The notes under the pieces were generated by a model. That model was not told the origin of the DNA and did no database searches. It was given only the letters and a program-made list of their open reading frames with translations. A stretch of DNA of 64,000 nt from an uncultured Campylobacter sp. (lineage in GTDB: Bacteria > Campylobacterota > Campylobacteria > Campylobacterales > Campylobacteraceae). This document shows, in pieces, positions 42,824 through 52,286 of the stretch (its first letter is position 1; every line of letters starts with the position of its first letter). A program made the translations under genes and the position numbers. The stretch is taken from NCBI RefSeq assembly GCF_963526985.1, contig NZ_CAURPW010000003.1:124001-188000 (forward strand). The letters run 5' to 3'.

Positions 42824-45784
42824 ATGAACCGTCTTAAATTCTCTCTTGCCGCTTTGCTTCTTTTATCGAATTTAAATGCAAAAGAAGCCGAGGTCGAGCT
42901 AAAAGAAGTAACGGTTAGCGGCGAAGCGGAGGCGCAAAGCGATCCGCTACAAAAAAAGGTCGGCCAAAACGTAAAAAGCGCCAAAGAGCTAACCAAAACG
43001 CAGGTTTCTGACAATAAAGACCTAGTGCGATACGAAACGGGCGTAACGACGGTAGAAGCCGGGCGTTTTGGCCAAAGCGGCTACGCGATAAGAGGCGTAG
43101 AAGAAAACCGCGTAGCTATCACGGTAGACGGCCTGCATCAGGCTCAGACGCTAAGCTCGCAAGGCTTTAAGGAGCTATTTGAAGGATACGGAAACTTTAA
43201 CAACACTCGCAACGGCGTAGAGTTTGAAACGCTAAAACAAGCCACCATCTCAAAAGGCGCAGACTCCGTTCGTACGGGTTCTGGGTCTCTGGGCGGCTCC
43301 GTGATGTTTGAAACAAAAGACGCAAGGGATCTTTTGCTAGATAAGGACTACTTCTACGGCTACAAAGGCGGCTACAATACCGCCGATAATCAAACCATGC
43401 ACTCGCACACCTTAGCCGGTAGGTTTAAGTGGTTTGATATCCTAGCCGTACAAACTAAGCGCAGACACCACGAGACGGAAAACTACGGTTACAAGGGTTA
43501 TGACGATAGCGTGCTAGGTAGAACCAGAGAAAAGGCCGATCCGTACTACATCAAAAAGACGAGCAGTCTTATTAAGCTAGGCTTCCAGCCTCATGAGGAG
43601 CATAGATTTACCTTTATGTCAGATACCTACAAAAACCGATCTCAAGGCAAAGACCTATCATACACGCTTACGCTTTCTAGCAACAGAGACGAGATCGTAG
43701 ATACCGGTCTAAGATACAACGACGATATGATGGATAGAAAAAATCGCGCTTTTGCCTATGAAAATTTTAGCGAAACTCCGTTGTGGGATACGATGAAATT
43801 TACATACTCCAACCAAAAAATTAAATCCCGCGCCAGAACCGAGGAGCACTGCCAAGCAGGAGAAAACTGCGCTGAAATTTCAAATCCTATCGGACTTCAG
43901 GTTAAAAACAACAAGGTTGTCGATAAATACGGCGGCGAAGTGACCCTGCAACGAACGCAGGAGATAGACCCCCAGTACGGCGGACTAACGTGGGTAAACA
44001 GGCTCGTAGATAGCCAAGGAAACGTCCATGAGCAGAATAAATTTAGCATCAATCAAAACGTAAGCAACACGTGGCTAGACTGCTCTATATTTGACTGCTC
44101 CCAGCCAAACATCGACGTGCTAAAATACGACTACGCCACCGATCAATACATAAAATCAACCGTTCCGCTAGATAAAAGCTATACCGACGCAAGCACGGGC
44201 AAGACCTTTAAACAAAGCTCGCAGAGCGGATACCTAATCACTCCGTACGGCAAGGGCTACTTAAGCCGCGACTGGAAAGAACGCGATCTAGACACGAACA
44301 CCAAGCAGTTTAACCTAGACTTTAACAAATACGCCAAAACGGGCGACGTAGAGCACGATATCGCATACGGACTAAGCTTTGCTAGAACCGAAAAATCTAT
44401 GACGAACAAGCAAGGCTACGACGCTACGAGCAGCCGGTGGTGGGCGCCTAAGACGCTAGGTACGGATTTTTCGGGTACGCCCTATACTTGCGAAAATGCG
44501 CCGCTAACGCTACTTTACGCGCTTTGCCCTAGAACCGAGCCGCTAACGTCTTTTTTAATCCCGGTTAAAACAAAAGAAGGCGCTTTGTATCTAAACGACG
44601 ATATGCGCGTAAACGACTGGCTGGGGATAAATTTAGGCTACCGCTACGACAAGATAAAATATAAACCAAACTACGTCCCGGGCTCTACGCCTAAAATCCC
44701 CGACGATATGGTGTTAGGTCTTTTCGTACCGTATAATCCTAGCCCGGAGCCAAAATGGTGGGACTATGCAGATAGAGACGAGTGGAAAAGAGCGCATGAT
44801 GCATGGAAGCAAGAAGCGCCTAACAACGCGCTAGCTAACATAAAATACATCGCTAGGGATAAAAAATTTACAAATAGCTCTTATGCCATCGGGGCCGATA
44901 TCGATCCGCTAGATTATTTTAGAGTACAGCTAAAATACTCCAAAGGCTTTAGAGCGCCTACTTCGGACGAGCTATATTTGGCGTTTAAGCATCCTGATTT
45001 TACCATTCAACCAAATCCGGATCTAAAACCGGAAATAGCTAAGACAAAAGAGCTTGCATTAACGCTGCACGAGGGAAAAAGCTTTATAACGACAAGCTTT
45101 TTTGAAACCAAATACGATAACTTTATAGACCTAATCTCGCTTGGCACCAAAAGCTACGCCACGGGCGGCGGCGGCAACACCATACCTTTTGCGCTATACG
45201 GTAACGTAAACCGTAGCAAAGCTACCGTGCGCGGTCTTGAGATAAACTCTATGCTGCATTTGGGTCAAATTTCAGACGCGCTAGAGGGCTTTCACGCTAG
45301 CTACAAACTAACGCTGCAAAAAGGCAGAGTGCAAACGGAAAACGACGGTAAAGTGCCGATGAACGCCATCCAGCCGACCACTGCGATCTACGCTCTAGGC
45401 TACGCAAGCGCTGCGGATAAATTCGGCGCCGACATCTACGTCACTAGCGTCGCATCTAAAAAAGAAAAAGACACCTATAATATGTTCTGGCGCCTAGATA
45501 CCGACCCGTACGGCAATCCATACAATACAAACAGCCACTCAAAATGGCGAAGTAACGCCTACACGCTAGTAGACGTCGTAACCTACGTGCGCCCGATTAA
45601 AAATTTGACGTTTAGGCTAGGCGTTTATAACCTAACTAACGAAAAATACATCACTTGGGACGCCGCGCGCTCTATCAGGCCTTTTGGCACTATGAATATG
45701 ATCGATAGAACCACGGGGCTAGGCATCAACCGCTTCTACTCGGCCGGTAGAAATTTCAGGCTAAACTGGGAATTTACGTTTTAA
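42824..45784 (+). CDS. TonB-dependent hemoglobin/transferrin/lactoferrin-type receptor
   Basis: 986 residues in the outer membrane. Signal peptide MNRLKFSLAALLLLSNLNA (1-19). TonB box region ELKEVTVSG (about 26-34). Plug domain up to about 170, with GRFGQSGYAIRGVEENRVAI, whose IRGVEENRVAITVDG pattern is the TIGR01785/01786 hallmark. The barrel ends RLNWEFTF with terminal Phe. Several Cys pairs in extracellular loops (CQAGENC, CSIFDCS) suggest disulfides. It is longer than C. jejuni ChuA/CtuA-type receptors (about 700-770, recalled) and nearer to HpuB/TbpA size. Ligand (heme, hemoglobin, lactoferrin or transferrin) unknown. Confidence 0.9.
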   Translation: MNRLKFSLAALLLLSNLNAKEAEVELKEVTVSGEAEAQSDPLQKKVGQNVKSAKELTKTQVSDNKDLVRYETGVTTVEAGRFGQSGYAIRGVEENRVAITVDGLHQAQTLSSQGFKELFEGYGNFNNTRNGVEFETLKQATISKGADSVRTGSGSLGGSVMFETKDARDLLLDKDYFYGYKGGYNTADNQTMHSHTLAGRFKWFDILAVQTKRRHHETENYGYKGYDDSVLGRTREKADPYYIKKTSSLIKLGFQPHEEHRFTFMSDTYKNRSQGKDLSYTLTLSSNRDEIVDTGLRYNDDMMDRKNRAFAYENFSETPLWDTMKFTYSNQKIKSRARTEEHCQAGENCAEISNPIGLQVKNNKVVDKYGGEVTLQRTQEIDPQYGGLTWVNRLVDSQGNVHEQNKFSINQNVSNTWLDCSIFDCSQPNIDVLKYDYATDQYIKSTVPLDKSYTDASTGKTFKQSSQSGYLITPYGKGYLSRDWKERDLDTNTKQFNLDFNKYAKTGDVEHDIAYGLSFARTEKSMTNKQGYDATSSRWWAPKTLGTDFSGTPYTCENAPLTLLYALCPRTEPLTSFLIPVKTKEGALYLNDDMRVNDWLGINLGYRYDKIKYKPNYVPGSTPKIPDDMVLGLFVPYNPSPEPKWWDYADRDEWKRAHDAWKQEAPNNALANIKYIARDKKFTNSSYAIGADIDPLDYFRVQLKYSKGFRAPTSDELYLAFKHPDFTIQPNPDLKPEIAKTKELALTLHEGKSFITTSFFETKYDNFIDLISLGTKSYATGGGGNTIPFALYGNVNRSKATVRGLEINSMLHLGQISDALEGFHASYKLTLQKGRVQTENDGKVPMNAIQPTTAIYALGYASAADKFGADIYVTSVASKKEKDTYNMFWRLDTDPYGNPYNTNSHSKWRSNAYTLVDVVTYVRPIKNLTFRLGVYNLTNEKYITWDAARSIRPFGTMNMIDRTTGLGINRFYSAGRNFRLNWEFTF

Positions 45785-45798
45785 GCCGCATTATTATT

Positions 45799-45836
45799 CA
45801 GACGGGCTTTTGCCCGTCTGCTTGCTTTTATTTTTA
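45799..45836 (+). terminator. Terminator after the TonB receptor
   Basis: CAGACGGGC and GCCCGTCTG form a perfect 9-bp stem around TTTT (45799-45820), followed by CTTGCTTTTATTTTT. Strong intrinsic terminator 15 bases after the stop. Confidence 0.9.
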
Positions 45837-45952
45837 CTTAATTTTTAGCGGCTCGGTTTAAAATTTGAGATTAAGCCAAAGCTAGCTCTTTGCGTAAATT
45901 TGCGTCCGAGCATTTTAAATTTATGCGGCATAGAGGCTAAATCAAAAGAGGT

Positions 45953-46825
45953 TTAAAAATCAAAACTCGCTTTGATCTTTAAAAATTTATGCAGCGTTTC
46001 CTCGTTTTCTTTTAGCGCGGCGGCATAGACCGAGCGAGTTAGCTTAAATTTAGCGATATTTATCTCAAAAAGCTTTGCTTCTCTTAGTTTATCCTCGATC
46101 AAAAATCTCGGCAAAAACGCCACGTAAGTATCGGCGTCGTTTGATATCATCGCGCGGCAAACCATTATCGAGCCGTCTAGCGAATACGCCACGTCAAGCG
46201 CATTCGCGTCTATGCCGTACTTTTGCAAAATATCATCAAGGTAGTTTCTGGTTCTGTCTTTGATAAATTTAAATTTAACCAGCTCCTCAGCCTTTACGCT
46301 TTCGACGATTTTTTTATTTGAAACCAAAATCAGCTCGTAGTCAAATAGCTTTTTAACGAGCAAGCTGCTATCAAGCGACTGCTCCAGGATGATAGCGATG
46401 TCGCTGCGGCGGTCTTTTAGGTAGTTTATGAGCTCGCTTTGATCTTTTATCCTGATATCTAGCTCGCTGCCTACGCTTTGCGAGATTTTATCCAGCAGCA
46501 TCGATATGACCGCCTCGGCGATAAGTTGCGTGGTAGCGATTACTAGCGGTGCTTTGTCCGTTTTTATGCGCGCTAGCTCGTCTTTAAAACGAAACATCGC
46601 GCTTTCAAACTGAGTACAGAGTTTGTAAAATTTCTCGCCCTCGCGAGTTAGGACGATGCCGTTTTTCTTACGCATTATTAGCGTAGTTTGTAGCGCCTCT
46701 TCAAGCTTTTTCATCTGCAAAGTAACTGCCGGCTGCGAGATACCCAGCGCTCTTGAAGCCTTTGAAAAACTACGCTCCTTAACTATCTCCATAAAGGTAT
46801 AAAATTTACTAAAGTCATTGATCAC
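45953..46825 (-). CDS. LysR-family transcriptional regulator
   Basis: 290 residues. The N-terminal winged helix has FYTFMEIVKERSFSKASRALGISQPAVTLQMKKLEEAL (about 8-45, given as the HTH region). Then comes a typical substrate-binding domain in two lobes (about 90-290). The recognition helix reads ISQPAVTLQ. It is convergent with the TonB receptor gene and divergent from the helicase, so the target is not obvious. Effector unknown. Confidence 0.93.
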   Translation of the reverse strand: MINDFSKFYTFMEIVKERSFSKASRALGISQPAVTLQMKKLEEALQTTLIMRKKNGIVLTREGEKFYKLCTQFESAMFRFKDELARIKTDKAPLVIATTQLIAEAVISMLLDKISQSVGSELDIRIKDQSELINYLKDRRSDIAIILEQSLDSSLLVKKLFDYELILVSNKKIVESVKAEELVKFKFIKDRTRNYLDDILQKYGIDANALDVAYSLDGSIMVCRAMISNDADTYVAFLPRFLIEDKLREAKLFEINIAKFKLTRSVYAAALKENEETLHKFLKIKASFDF

Positions 46826-46950
46826 ATCAGACTCCTTATTATTATATCAGCTTATAAAATCATCTTTTTAATATTGTATTGATTTATATCTGAAAACGCT
46901 CTTAATCTGACCCGAATTTATAACAACGGCGATTTTTAAGCTTATTTTGT

Positions 46951-46956
46951 TAGAAT
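46951..46956 (+). promoter_or_regulatory. -10 element of the helicase/truB operon
   Basis: TAGAAT preceded by TTTTGT, 35 bases upstream of the helicase ATG. It probably drives the long co-oriented run of genes to clpA. Confidence 0.5.
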
Positions 46957-46990
46957 TTAATAATCTTAAAACGAAAAAGTAGGAAATTTA

Positions 46991-49075
46991 ATGTCCGATC
47001 TACTAGACGACCTAAACGAGAGCCAGCGCGAGGCCGCCTCGCATACGGACGGAGCGATGCTGATTTTAGCCGGAGCAGGCAGCGGCAAAACCAAAACCAT
47101 CACCACTCGCCTAGCCTATCTCATAAGCGAGCTAGGCATCCCGCCGTCAAACACCCTAACGCTAACCTTCACCAACAAAGCCGCAAGCGAGATGCGAGCC
47201 CGCGCGCTAAATATGCTAGGCGCCGCCGGTAAAAATTTCACTCCGCTACTTTGCACTTTTCACAAATTCGGGCTTTTGTTTTTGAAATTTTACATCGACC
47301 GCTTAAAGCGCAAAAACAACTTCGTCATCATCGACACCGACGATAAAAAGCGCATCTTAAAGGGCTTTGAGGGCGATATCGCGACCTCGGTTCTAGCTAA
47401 CGAAATCTCAAATTTTAAAAACTCGCTTTTAAGCGTAGAAGAGGTTTTAAACCAAGGCGATATCTTTGCAAACGGACAAAATTTCAAAGACGGCTACCAC
47501 GCAAAGCTAGCAAACATCTATAAGCTTTACGAGGAGTATTTGGCGGCAAACAACCTCGTGGATTTTGACGACCTGCTGTGCCTTAGCTATAAAATTTTAG
47601 ACGAGGACGAGGCTCTAGCGCGCGAAATTTCACAGCGCTACGCCTACGTGATGGTAGACGAGTATCAAGACACCAACGACCTTCAGTACAAGCTCCTGCG
47701 CAAACTCTGCTGCACGCACGAAAATATCGCGGTCGTGGGCGACGATGATCAAAGTATCTACGGCTGGCGCGGAGCAAAAATCGAAAATATATTAAATTTT
47801 AAAGACCAGTTTAAAGACGTCAAGGTCATAAGGCTAGAGCAAAACTACCGCTCGACGAGTCAAATTTTACGCGCGGCAAACGAGCTGATCGACCATAACA
47901 GAAACCGCCTGGGCAAAGAGCTAAAAAGCACCAAAGAAGGCGGCGAGGACGTCGCGCTAATGGAATCAGACGACGAAACGATGGAGAGCCTAAAAGTAGC
48001 CAAACGTATCAAAAAGCTGCTTGATAGCGGCGCGCAGGCTAGCGATATCGCTATATTGTACCGCATAAACGCCCTCTCTCGCTCGCTCGAAGAAGGCCTA
48101 ACCAAAGAAAAAATCCCGTATAAGATGGTCGGCGGAGTTAAATTCTACGAGCGCGCCGAGGTCAAAGACGTCATCAGCTACCTAAGGCTGGTCGCAAACG
48201 AGAACGACGACTTCTCGCTAAAGCGCGTCATCAACCGCCCAAAACGCGGCCTTGGCAAAGTAAGCCTCGCAAAGATCGAAAAAATAGCTTTCGAGCATAA
48301 ACTTTCGCTATTTGAAGCGATATCTAGCCTGGACGAAAACGACAAGGATCTAAGCAAAAAGATCGTCTCAAGCCTAGGCGAATTTGCGGCAAATTTAAGA
48401 GAGCTAAAAGAGTGCGACTCGCCCTATGAGCTAGTAGATAAACTAGAAGCTAAATTCGGCATCAAAAAATACTACGAGAGCCTACCAGACGGCTCCGAGC
48501 GCGTGGCAAACATCGACGAGTTTTACGCGATGATAAAAGATCAAATCAAGCAAAACCCAAGCTTTTCTATCGAGGAGTTTTTAAACGAGATCGCACTGCA
48601 AAGCGAGCAGGATAACATCGGCGGCGAGGCGATCTCGATCATGAGTATCCATGCTAGCAAGGGGCTTGAGTTTGAGCATCTTTTCGTGATCGGGCTTGAA
48701 GAGGGGTTTTTCCCGCTTCTAGGCGACGGCAGCGACATCGAGGAGGAGCGACGCCTAGCCTACGTCGCCATCACCCGCGCCAAAAAAACCCTAACGCTAA
48801 GCTTTGTAAATTCGCGCTTTTATAAAGGTCAGAGAACGAGGCTGGAAAAGAGCAGATTTTTAAGCGAGGCGGGCGTTTGCAGCGGCAGTCTCATCATCCA
48901 AACGCAAGCGCAAACCGCGGGCGAATACAAAAAAGGCGACCTCGTCAAGCACAAAATTTTCGGTATCGGGCGCGTGACGGCGGTAGCTAAGATCAAAAAA
49001 GAGCTAAAGCTAACGATAAATTTCGGCGGAATCAGCCGCGAGATAATGTCTAGCTTCGTCGAAAAAGCGGTGTGA
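46991..49075 (+). CDS. UvrD/Rep/PcrA-type DNA helicase
   Basis: 694-residue superfamily 1A helicase. Motifs: SQREAASHTDGAMLILAGAGSGKTKT (Q-motif and Walker A, about 10-35), TFTNKAASEMRAR (Ia), DEYQDTN (Walker B, about 223-229), GDDDQSIYGWRGA (III, about 253-265), QNYRS (IV), SIHASKGLEFEHLFV (V) and YVAITRAKKTL (VI). C-terminal tail VKHKIFGIGRVTAV resembles PcrA's. Likely functions in mismatch/excision repair or fork processing. The C. jejuni counterpart (Cj1101) is named rep from memory; family placement among UvrD, Rep and PcrA is uncertain. Confidence 0.95.
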   Translation: MSDLLDDLNESQREAASHTDGAMLILAGAGSGKTKTITTRLAYLISELGIPPSNTLTLTFTNKAASEMRARALNMLGAAGKNFTPLLCTFHKFGLLFLKFYIDRLKRKNNFVIIDTDDKKRILKGFEGDIATSVLANEISNFKNSLLSVEEVLNQGDIFANGQNFKDGYHAKLANIYKLYEEYLAANNLVDFDDLLCLSYKILDEDEALAREISQRYAYVMVDEYQDTNDLQYKLLRKLCCTHENIAVVGDDDQSIYGWRGAKIENILNFKDQFKDVKVIRLEQNYRSTSQILRAANELIDHNRNRLGKELKSTKEGGEDVALMESDDETMESLKVAKRIKKLLDSGAQASDIAILYRINALSRSLEEGLTKEKIPYKMVGGVKFYERAEVKDVISYLRLVANENDDFSLKRVINRPKRGLGKVSLAKIEKIAFEHKLSLFEAISSLDENDKDLSKKIVSSLGEFAANLRELKECDSPYELVDKLEAKFGIKKYYESLPDGSERVANIDEFYAMIKDQIKQNPSFSIEEFLNEIALQSEQDNIGGEAISIMSIHASKGLEFEHLFVIGLEEGFFPLLGDGSDIEEERRLAYVAITRAKKTLTLSFVNSRFYKGQRTRLEKSRFLSEAGVCSGSLIIQTQAQTAGEYKKGDLVKHKIFGIGRVTAVAKIKKELKLTINFGGISREIMSSFVEKAV

Positions 49076-49077
49076 AA

Positions 49078-49197
49078 ATGAGTAAATTTGAGGCCTTGCA
49101 GGCTAAATACCGCGTCAAATTTGATCAAATTTACGTGCTCAAATTTGACGCTCGCGGATCAAATTTAACGCAACCTCTAAAGGTCAAATTTAAATGA
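49078..49197 (+). CDS. Possible 39-residue ORF between helicase and truB
   Basis: MSKFEALQAKYRVKFDQIY... starts three bases after the helicase stop and its TGA overlaps the truB ATG (ATGA). The spacing fits translational coupling. There is no obvious Shine-Dalgarno, and the coding sequence is rich in AAATTTGA words, so it may be an accident. No domain. Unannotated small protein or linker. Confidence 0.3.
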   Translation: MSKFEALQAKYRVKFDQIYVLKFDARGSNLTQPLKVKFK

Positions 49198-50015
49198 ACG
49201 CGCTTTTTGTCGCGAACAAGCCCGCAGGCATAAGCTCAAATCATTTCCTAAGTAGGCTAAAGCGCAAATACGGCGTCAAAAAAGCGGGCTTTTCAGGCAC
49301 ACTAGATCCGTTTGCCAGCGGCTGCCTGATCGTGGCTCTAGGCAATCACACGCGACTTTTTAACTATATAGATAAAACGCCCAAAATCTACGAAGCGACT
49401 ATGTGGCTAGGGGCTACAAGCGCTAGCCTAGATAACGAAAATATCGAGGAGATCACGATTTATCCGCAGTTAAATTTAGCGGACGTAAAAGCGGCGCTAA
49501 GCGAGCTAAAAGGCGAGATCGCCTACGTACCGCCCAAATTTAGCGCCAAGCACGTGGGCGGCAAACGCGCGTATGAGCTAGCAAGAGCGGGCGAGGAGTT
49601 TGAGCTAAAAAGCCAAACGATGAGCGTTTTTGACGTAAATTTGAGGGCATATACGCATCCGTTTTTGAGCTTTCGCATTAGCGTTAGCGAGGGCTCGTAC
49701 GTGCGCTCATACGCTCAAATTTTAGCCGCAAAGCTTGGCGTAAAAGCCACTCTAAGCGCGCTAAAACGCGTGAGCGAGGGCAAATTCGTTTATGAAAACG
49801 AGCGGTTTTTAAATCCGCTTGATTATATTTCGCTACCGCGAAACGAATATCTAGGCAACCCAGCAGACGTGATGCTTGGCAAAAAACTGAGCGTAGAAAA
49901 GCTAAAATTTGGCGCCGAAGGGCTATATTTAATAAACTTTGATGAATTTTTTAGTATCATTGAAATCAAAGACGAAACCGTAACATATAAACTAAATAAG
50001 GTCGAAAAATGCTAA
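49194..50015 (+). CDS. truB: tRNA pseudouridine-55 synthase
   Basis: 273 residues. The catalytic Asp is in GFSGTLDPFASGCLIVALG (about 33-51). KPAGISSN is at the N-terminus; PPKFSAKHVGGKRAYELAR (about 113-131) and GSYVRSYAQ (about 166-174) are the other TruB motifs. It isomerises U55 in the T-loop of all tRNAs. The 3' end overlaps csrA by seven bases. Confidence 0.97.
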   Translation: MNALFVANKPAGISSNHFLSRLKRKYGVKKAGFSGTLDPFASGCLIVALGNHTRLFNYIDKTPKIYEATMWLGATSASLDNENIEEITIYPQLNLADVKAALSELKGEIAYVPPKFSAKHVGGKRAYELARAGEEFELKSQTMSVFDVNLRAYTHPFLSFRISVSEGSYVRSYAQILAAKLGVKATLSALKRVSEGKFVYENERFLNPLDYISLPRNEYLGNPADVMLGKKLSVEKLKFGAEGLYLINFDEFFSIIEIKDETVTYKLNKVEKC

Positions 50016-50239
50016 TACTCGCAAGAAAAGAAGACGAAAGCATAATGCTGGGAAACGATATCAAAATCACGGTCGTAGGCATCTCAAAAGGCGGCGTAAA
50101 AATCGGCATCGACGCGCCTAAAAATATGATGATCCTGCGCTCCGAGCTAGTCGAGGACGTAGCGGCGGAAAACAAACAGGCTCTAAACGGCGCAGGCGAA
50201 GCGAGCCTAAAAGAGCTCAGCGATAAAATCGTAAAATAA
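50009..50239 (+). CDS. csrA: Carbon storage regulator CsrA
   Basis: 76 residues starting MLILARKEDESIMLGNDIKITV, then GISKGGVKIGIDAPKNMMILRSEL, the RNA-binding strands. It is longer at the C-terminus than E. coli CsrA (61). In Campylobacter it represses flagellin translation and is antagonised by FliW. Overlaps truB by seven bases and ispE by one. Confidence 0.97.
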   Translation: MLILARKEDESIMLGNDIKITVVGISKGGVKIGIDAPKNMMILRSELVEDVAAENKQALNGAGEASLKELSDKIVK

Positions 50240-50982
50240 TGAAAAGCTACGCGAAGATAAACTCGTTTTTAAAGATCGTCGGCACTCGCGGCAACTACCA
50301 CGAAATCGTCTCTCGCTTTGTTTTAAGGCGCGAGATTTACGACGAAATTTTCTTTGAAAAATCTAGCGGCTTCGCGCTTGAGTGCGATAACGAAAATATC
50401 GAAAATAATATCGTTTTAAAAGCCAAATTTGAGCTGGAAAAAGCGGGCTTTAAAGATGAGCTAAATGAGTTTTTCGCCTCGCATAAAATCGTGATAAAAA
50501 AGCAAATCCCTTTAGGCGCGGGCCTTGGCGGAGGCAGCTCAAACGCGGCTACGTTTTTAAAGATGGCGAACGAGGAGTTAAATTTAAAACTAACGCGCGA
50601 AAATTTGATGAAAATAGGCGCGAATATCGGAGCGGACGTGGCGTTTTTCGCTAGCGATTTCGAGGCGGCAAACGTTAGCGGTATCGGCGAGATAATAAGC
50701 GATTTTGAAGACGAAGTGCCGGAGGTAGAAATTTTAACGCCGAGCGTCTTTTGTTCGACGCCTGCGGTTTACGGCGAATTTAGGGCAAATTTTATGGATA
50801 GCATCGACGTAAATCTAGCGGAAAAAATGCGCGAGATGACGACGGCGCAGCTACTGGAGCGATACGAAAATCGCAAACTAAACGATCTTTTTGCGCCGTG
50901 CTTTAAAATTTATCCGCAGATGGATAAATTTAAAGATTTTTTCCTCAGCGGCAGCGGCGCTAGCGTGTTTTTCTTAAAATAA
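50239..50982 (+). CDS. ispE: 4-diphosphocytidyl-2-C-methyl-D-erythritol kinase
   Basis: GHMP kinase of the MEP isoprenoid pathway; 247 residues. The ATP loop is PLGAGLGGGSSNAAT (about 92-106), the catalytic Asp lies in IGADVAFFAS (about 131-140), and SGSGASVFFL is at the C-terminus. The ATG overlaps the csrA stop (TAATG). Shorter than enteric IspE, as is usual here. Confidence 0.95.
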   Translation: MKSYAKINSFLKIVGTRGNYHEIVSRFVLRREIYDEIFFEKSSGFALECDNENIENNIVLKAKFELEKAGFKDELNEFFASHKIVIKKQIPLGAGLGGGSSNAATFLKMANEELNLKLTRENLMKIGANIGADVAFFASDFEAANVSGIGEIISDFEDEVPEVEILTPSVFCSTPAVYGEFRANFMDSIDVNLAEKMREMTTAQLLERYENRKLNDLFAPCFKIYPQMDKFKDFFLSGSGASVFFLK

Positions 50983-50992
50983 AAGGTAAAAA

Positions 50993-51448
50993 ATGGGTAA
51001 GGATTTAGCCAAAAATAAAAAGGCTTTGTTTGACTTTAGCATCATCGAGACTTTTGAGGCGGGCATCGTGCTAAAAGGCAGCGAAGTAAAGGCTCTAAGG
51101 GCGGGCCGCGCAAATCTAAAGGATAGCTTCGCGCGCGTGATAAAGGGCGAGCTGTTTTTGCTAAACGCGCACATCAGCCACCTAAACACGACGCACTCGG
51201 CGTTTCGCCCGGACGAGCGGGCTCCTAGAAAACTACTGATGCACCGCAAGCAGATAGATAAAATTTTCGGTCAAGTCACGCAAGAGGGCCTCACGCTAGT
51301 GGTTTTAGCGCTCTATCTAAACGACAAAAATATAGTAAAGGCGCGAGTAGCGCTTGCAAAAGGTAAAAATTTGCACGATAAGCGCGAGACGATAAAGCGT
51401 AAAGAAGCCGACAAAGAAGCGCGTGCAGCGATGAAAAAATACGCTTAA
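50993..51448 (+). CDS. smpB: SsrA-binding protein SmpB
   Basis: 151 residues; the oligonucleotide-binding barrel includes GIVLKGSEVKALRAGRANLKDSFARV (about 22-47), HISHLNTTH and RPDERAPRKLLMHRKQI. The basic C-terminal tail DKRETIKRKEADKEARAAMKK enters the ribosome with tmRNA during trans-translation. AAGGTAAAAA precedes the ATG. Confidence 0.97.
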   Translation: MGKDLAKNKKALFDFSIIETFEAGIVLKGSEVKALRAGRANLKDSFARVIKGELFLLNAHISHLNTTHSAFRPDERAPRKLLMHRKQIDKIFGQVTQEGLTLVVLALYLNDKNIVKARVALAKGKNLHDKRETIKRKEADKEARAAMKKYA

Positions 51449-51457
51449 GGAAAGCAG

Positions 51458-51670
51458 ATGCCATACGTAAATATAAAAATCACAAAAGAAAAAGAGGCCG
51501 TAAGCGCCGAGCAAAAGCGCGCGCTCATAGCAGGCGTAACAAAGCTGCTAGGCGATACGCTAAAGCGCGACGCGAGCAGAACCGTCGTCGTGATAGAGGA
51601 AGTTAGCACCGACGACTACGGCTTTGGCGGCGAAAGCATAACCGAACTAAGATCAAAACAAGGAAAATAA
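51458..51670 (+). CDS. 4-oxalocrotonate tautomerase family protein
   Basis: 70 residues beginning MPYVNIKITK. Removal of Met exposes the catalytic Pro1 of the tautomerase superfamily. SAEQKRALIAGVTKLLGDTL and TVVVIEEVSTDDYGFGG follow the family pattern. Physiological substrate in Campylobacter unknown (homologue of H. pylori DmpI). AAGGAAAGCAG precedes the ATG. Confidence 0.9.
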   Translation: MPYVNIKITKEKEAVSAEQKRALIAGVTKLLGDTLKRDASRTVVVIEEVSTDDYGFGGESITELRSKQGK

Positions 51671-51671
51671 T

Positions 51672-52286
51672 ATGAAAAAAACCATGAAGGCGATTTTTGC
51701 GGCTTTGGCCTGCGCGATATTTCTAGCAGGCTGCGGCGAGGACGAGACGGCGAAGGCCCCAGTAAAGATAGAGGGCTATAAAACGGGCGAGGAGATCGCG
51801 CTAAAGAGCGTGTTTGGCAAAGAGCTCACGCTAAAGCGCGTCGAGGGCGGCTTTGTTATCAAGGGCGAGGAAGATAAAATTTTGATGTTTGATATATTCG
51901 GTACGTTTTGTCCGCCGTGTCAAAAAGAAGCGCCTGATCTCACCAAATTTCAGATCGACAACCTAAACGACTTCACGATCGTGGGACTCACGCACTTTGA
52001 AAACGTCACGAACGAATACGTCGTGGAAAATTTCGCGCAAAAATACAACGCCTTTTACTTCATCTCAAACGACGCTAAAATCAACGACAGGCTTGCCGCG
52101 CAAATTTTAGAGGATATAAAATACGAGCGGCTTGAGAGCGTGCCGATAAAAATGGTGCTAAAAGGCGGCGTATATCAGGAGCTAACCGACGTAGATAGCG
52201 GAAAATTCGGCGTGAAATACTATCTAGGCGGCATCCATCTAGACGCGATGACGAAAGATTACGAGAGAATCAAAAATGCCCGCTAA
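51672..52286 (+). CDS. Thioredoxin-like lipoprotein
   Basis: 204 residues. Signal peptide ends in LAGC (Cys21), so it is a lipoprotein anchored at a membrane. A TlpA-like thioredoxin domain carries CPPC in FGTFCPPCQKEAP (Cys80, Cys83), the redox pair. Likely works in periplasmic disulfide or cytochrome c maturation. It overlaps clpS by 11 bases, an unrelated function but conserved order in C. jejuni (Cj1106-Cj1107, recalled). Confidence 0.9.
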   Translation: MKKTMKAIFAALACAIFLAGCGEDETAKAPVKIEGYKTGEEIALKSVFGKELTLKRVEGGFVIKGEEDKILMFDIFGTFCPPCQKEAPDLTKFQIDNLNDFTIVGLTHFENVTNEYVVENFAQKYNAFYFISNDAKINDRLAAQILEDIKYERLESVPIKMVLKGGVYQELTDVDSGKFGVKYYLGGIHLDAMTKDYERIKNAR

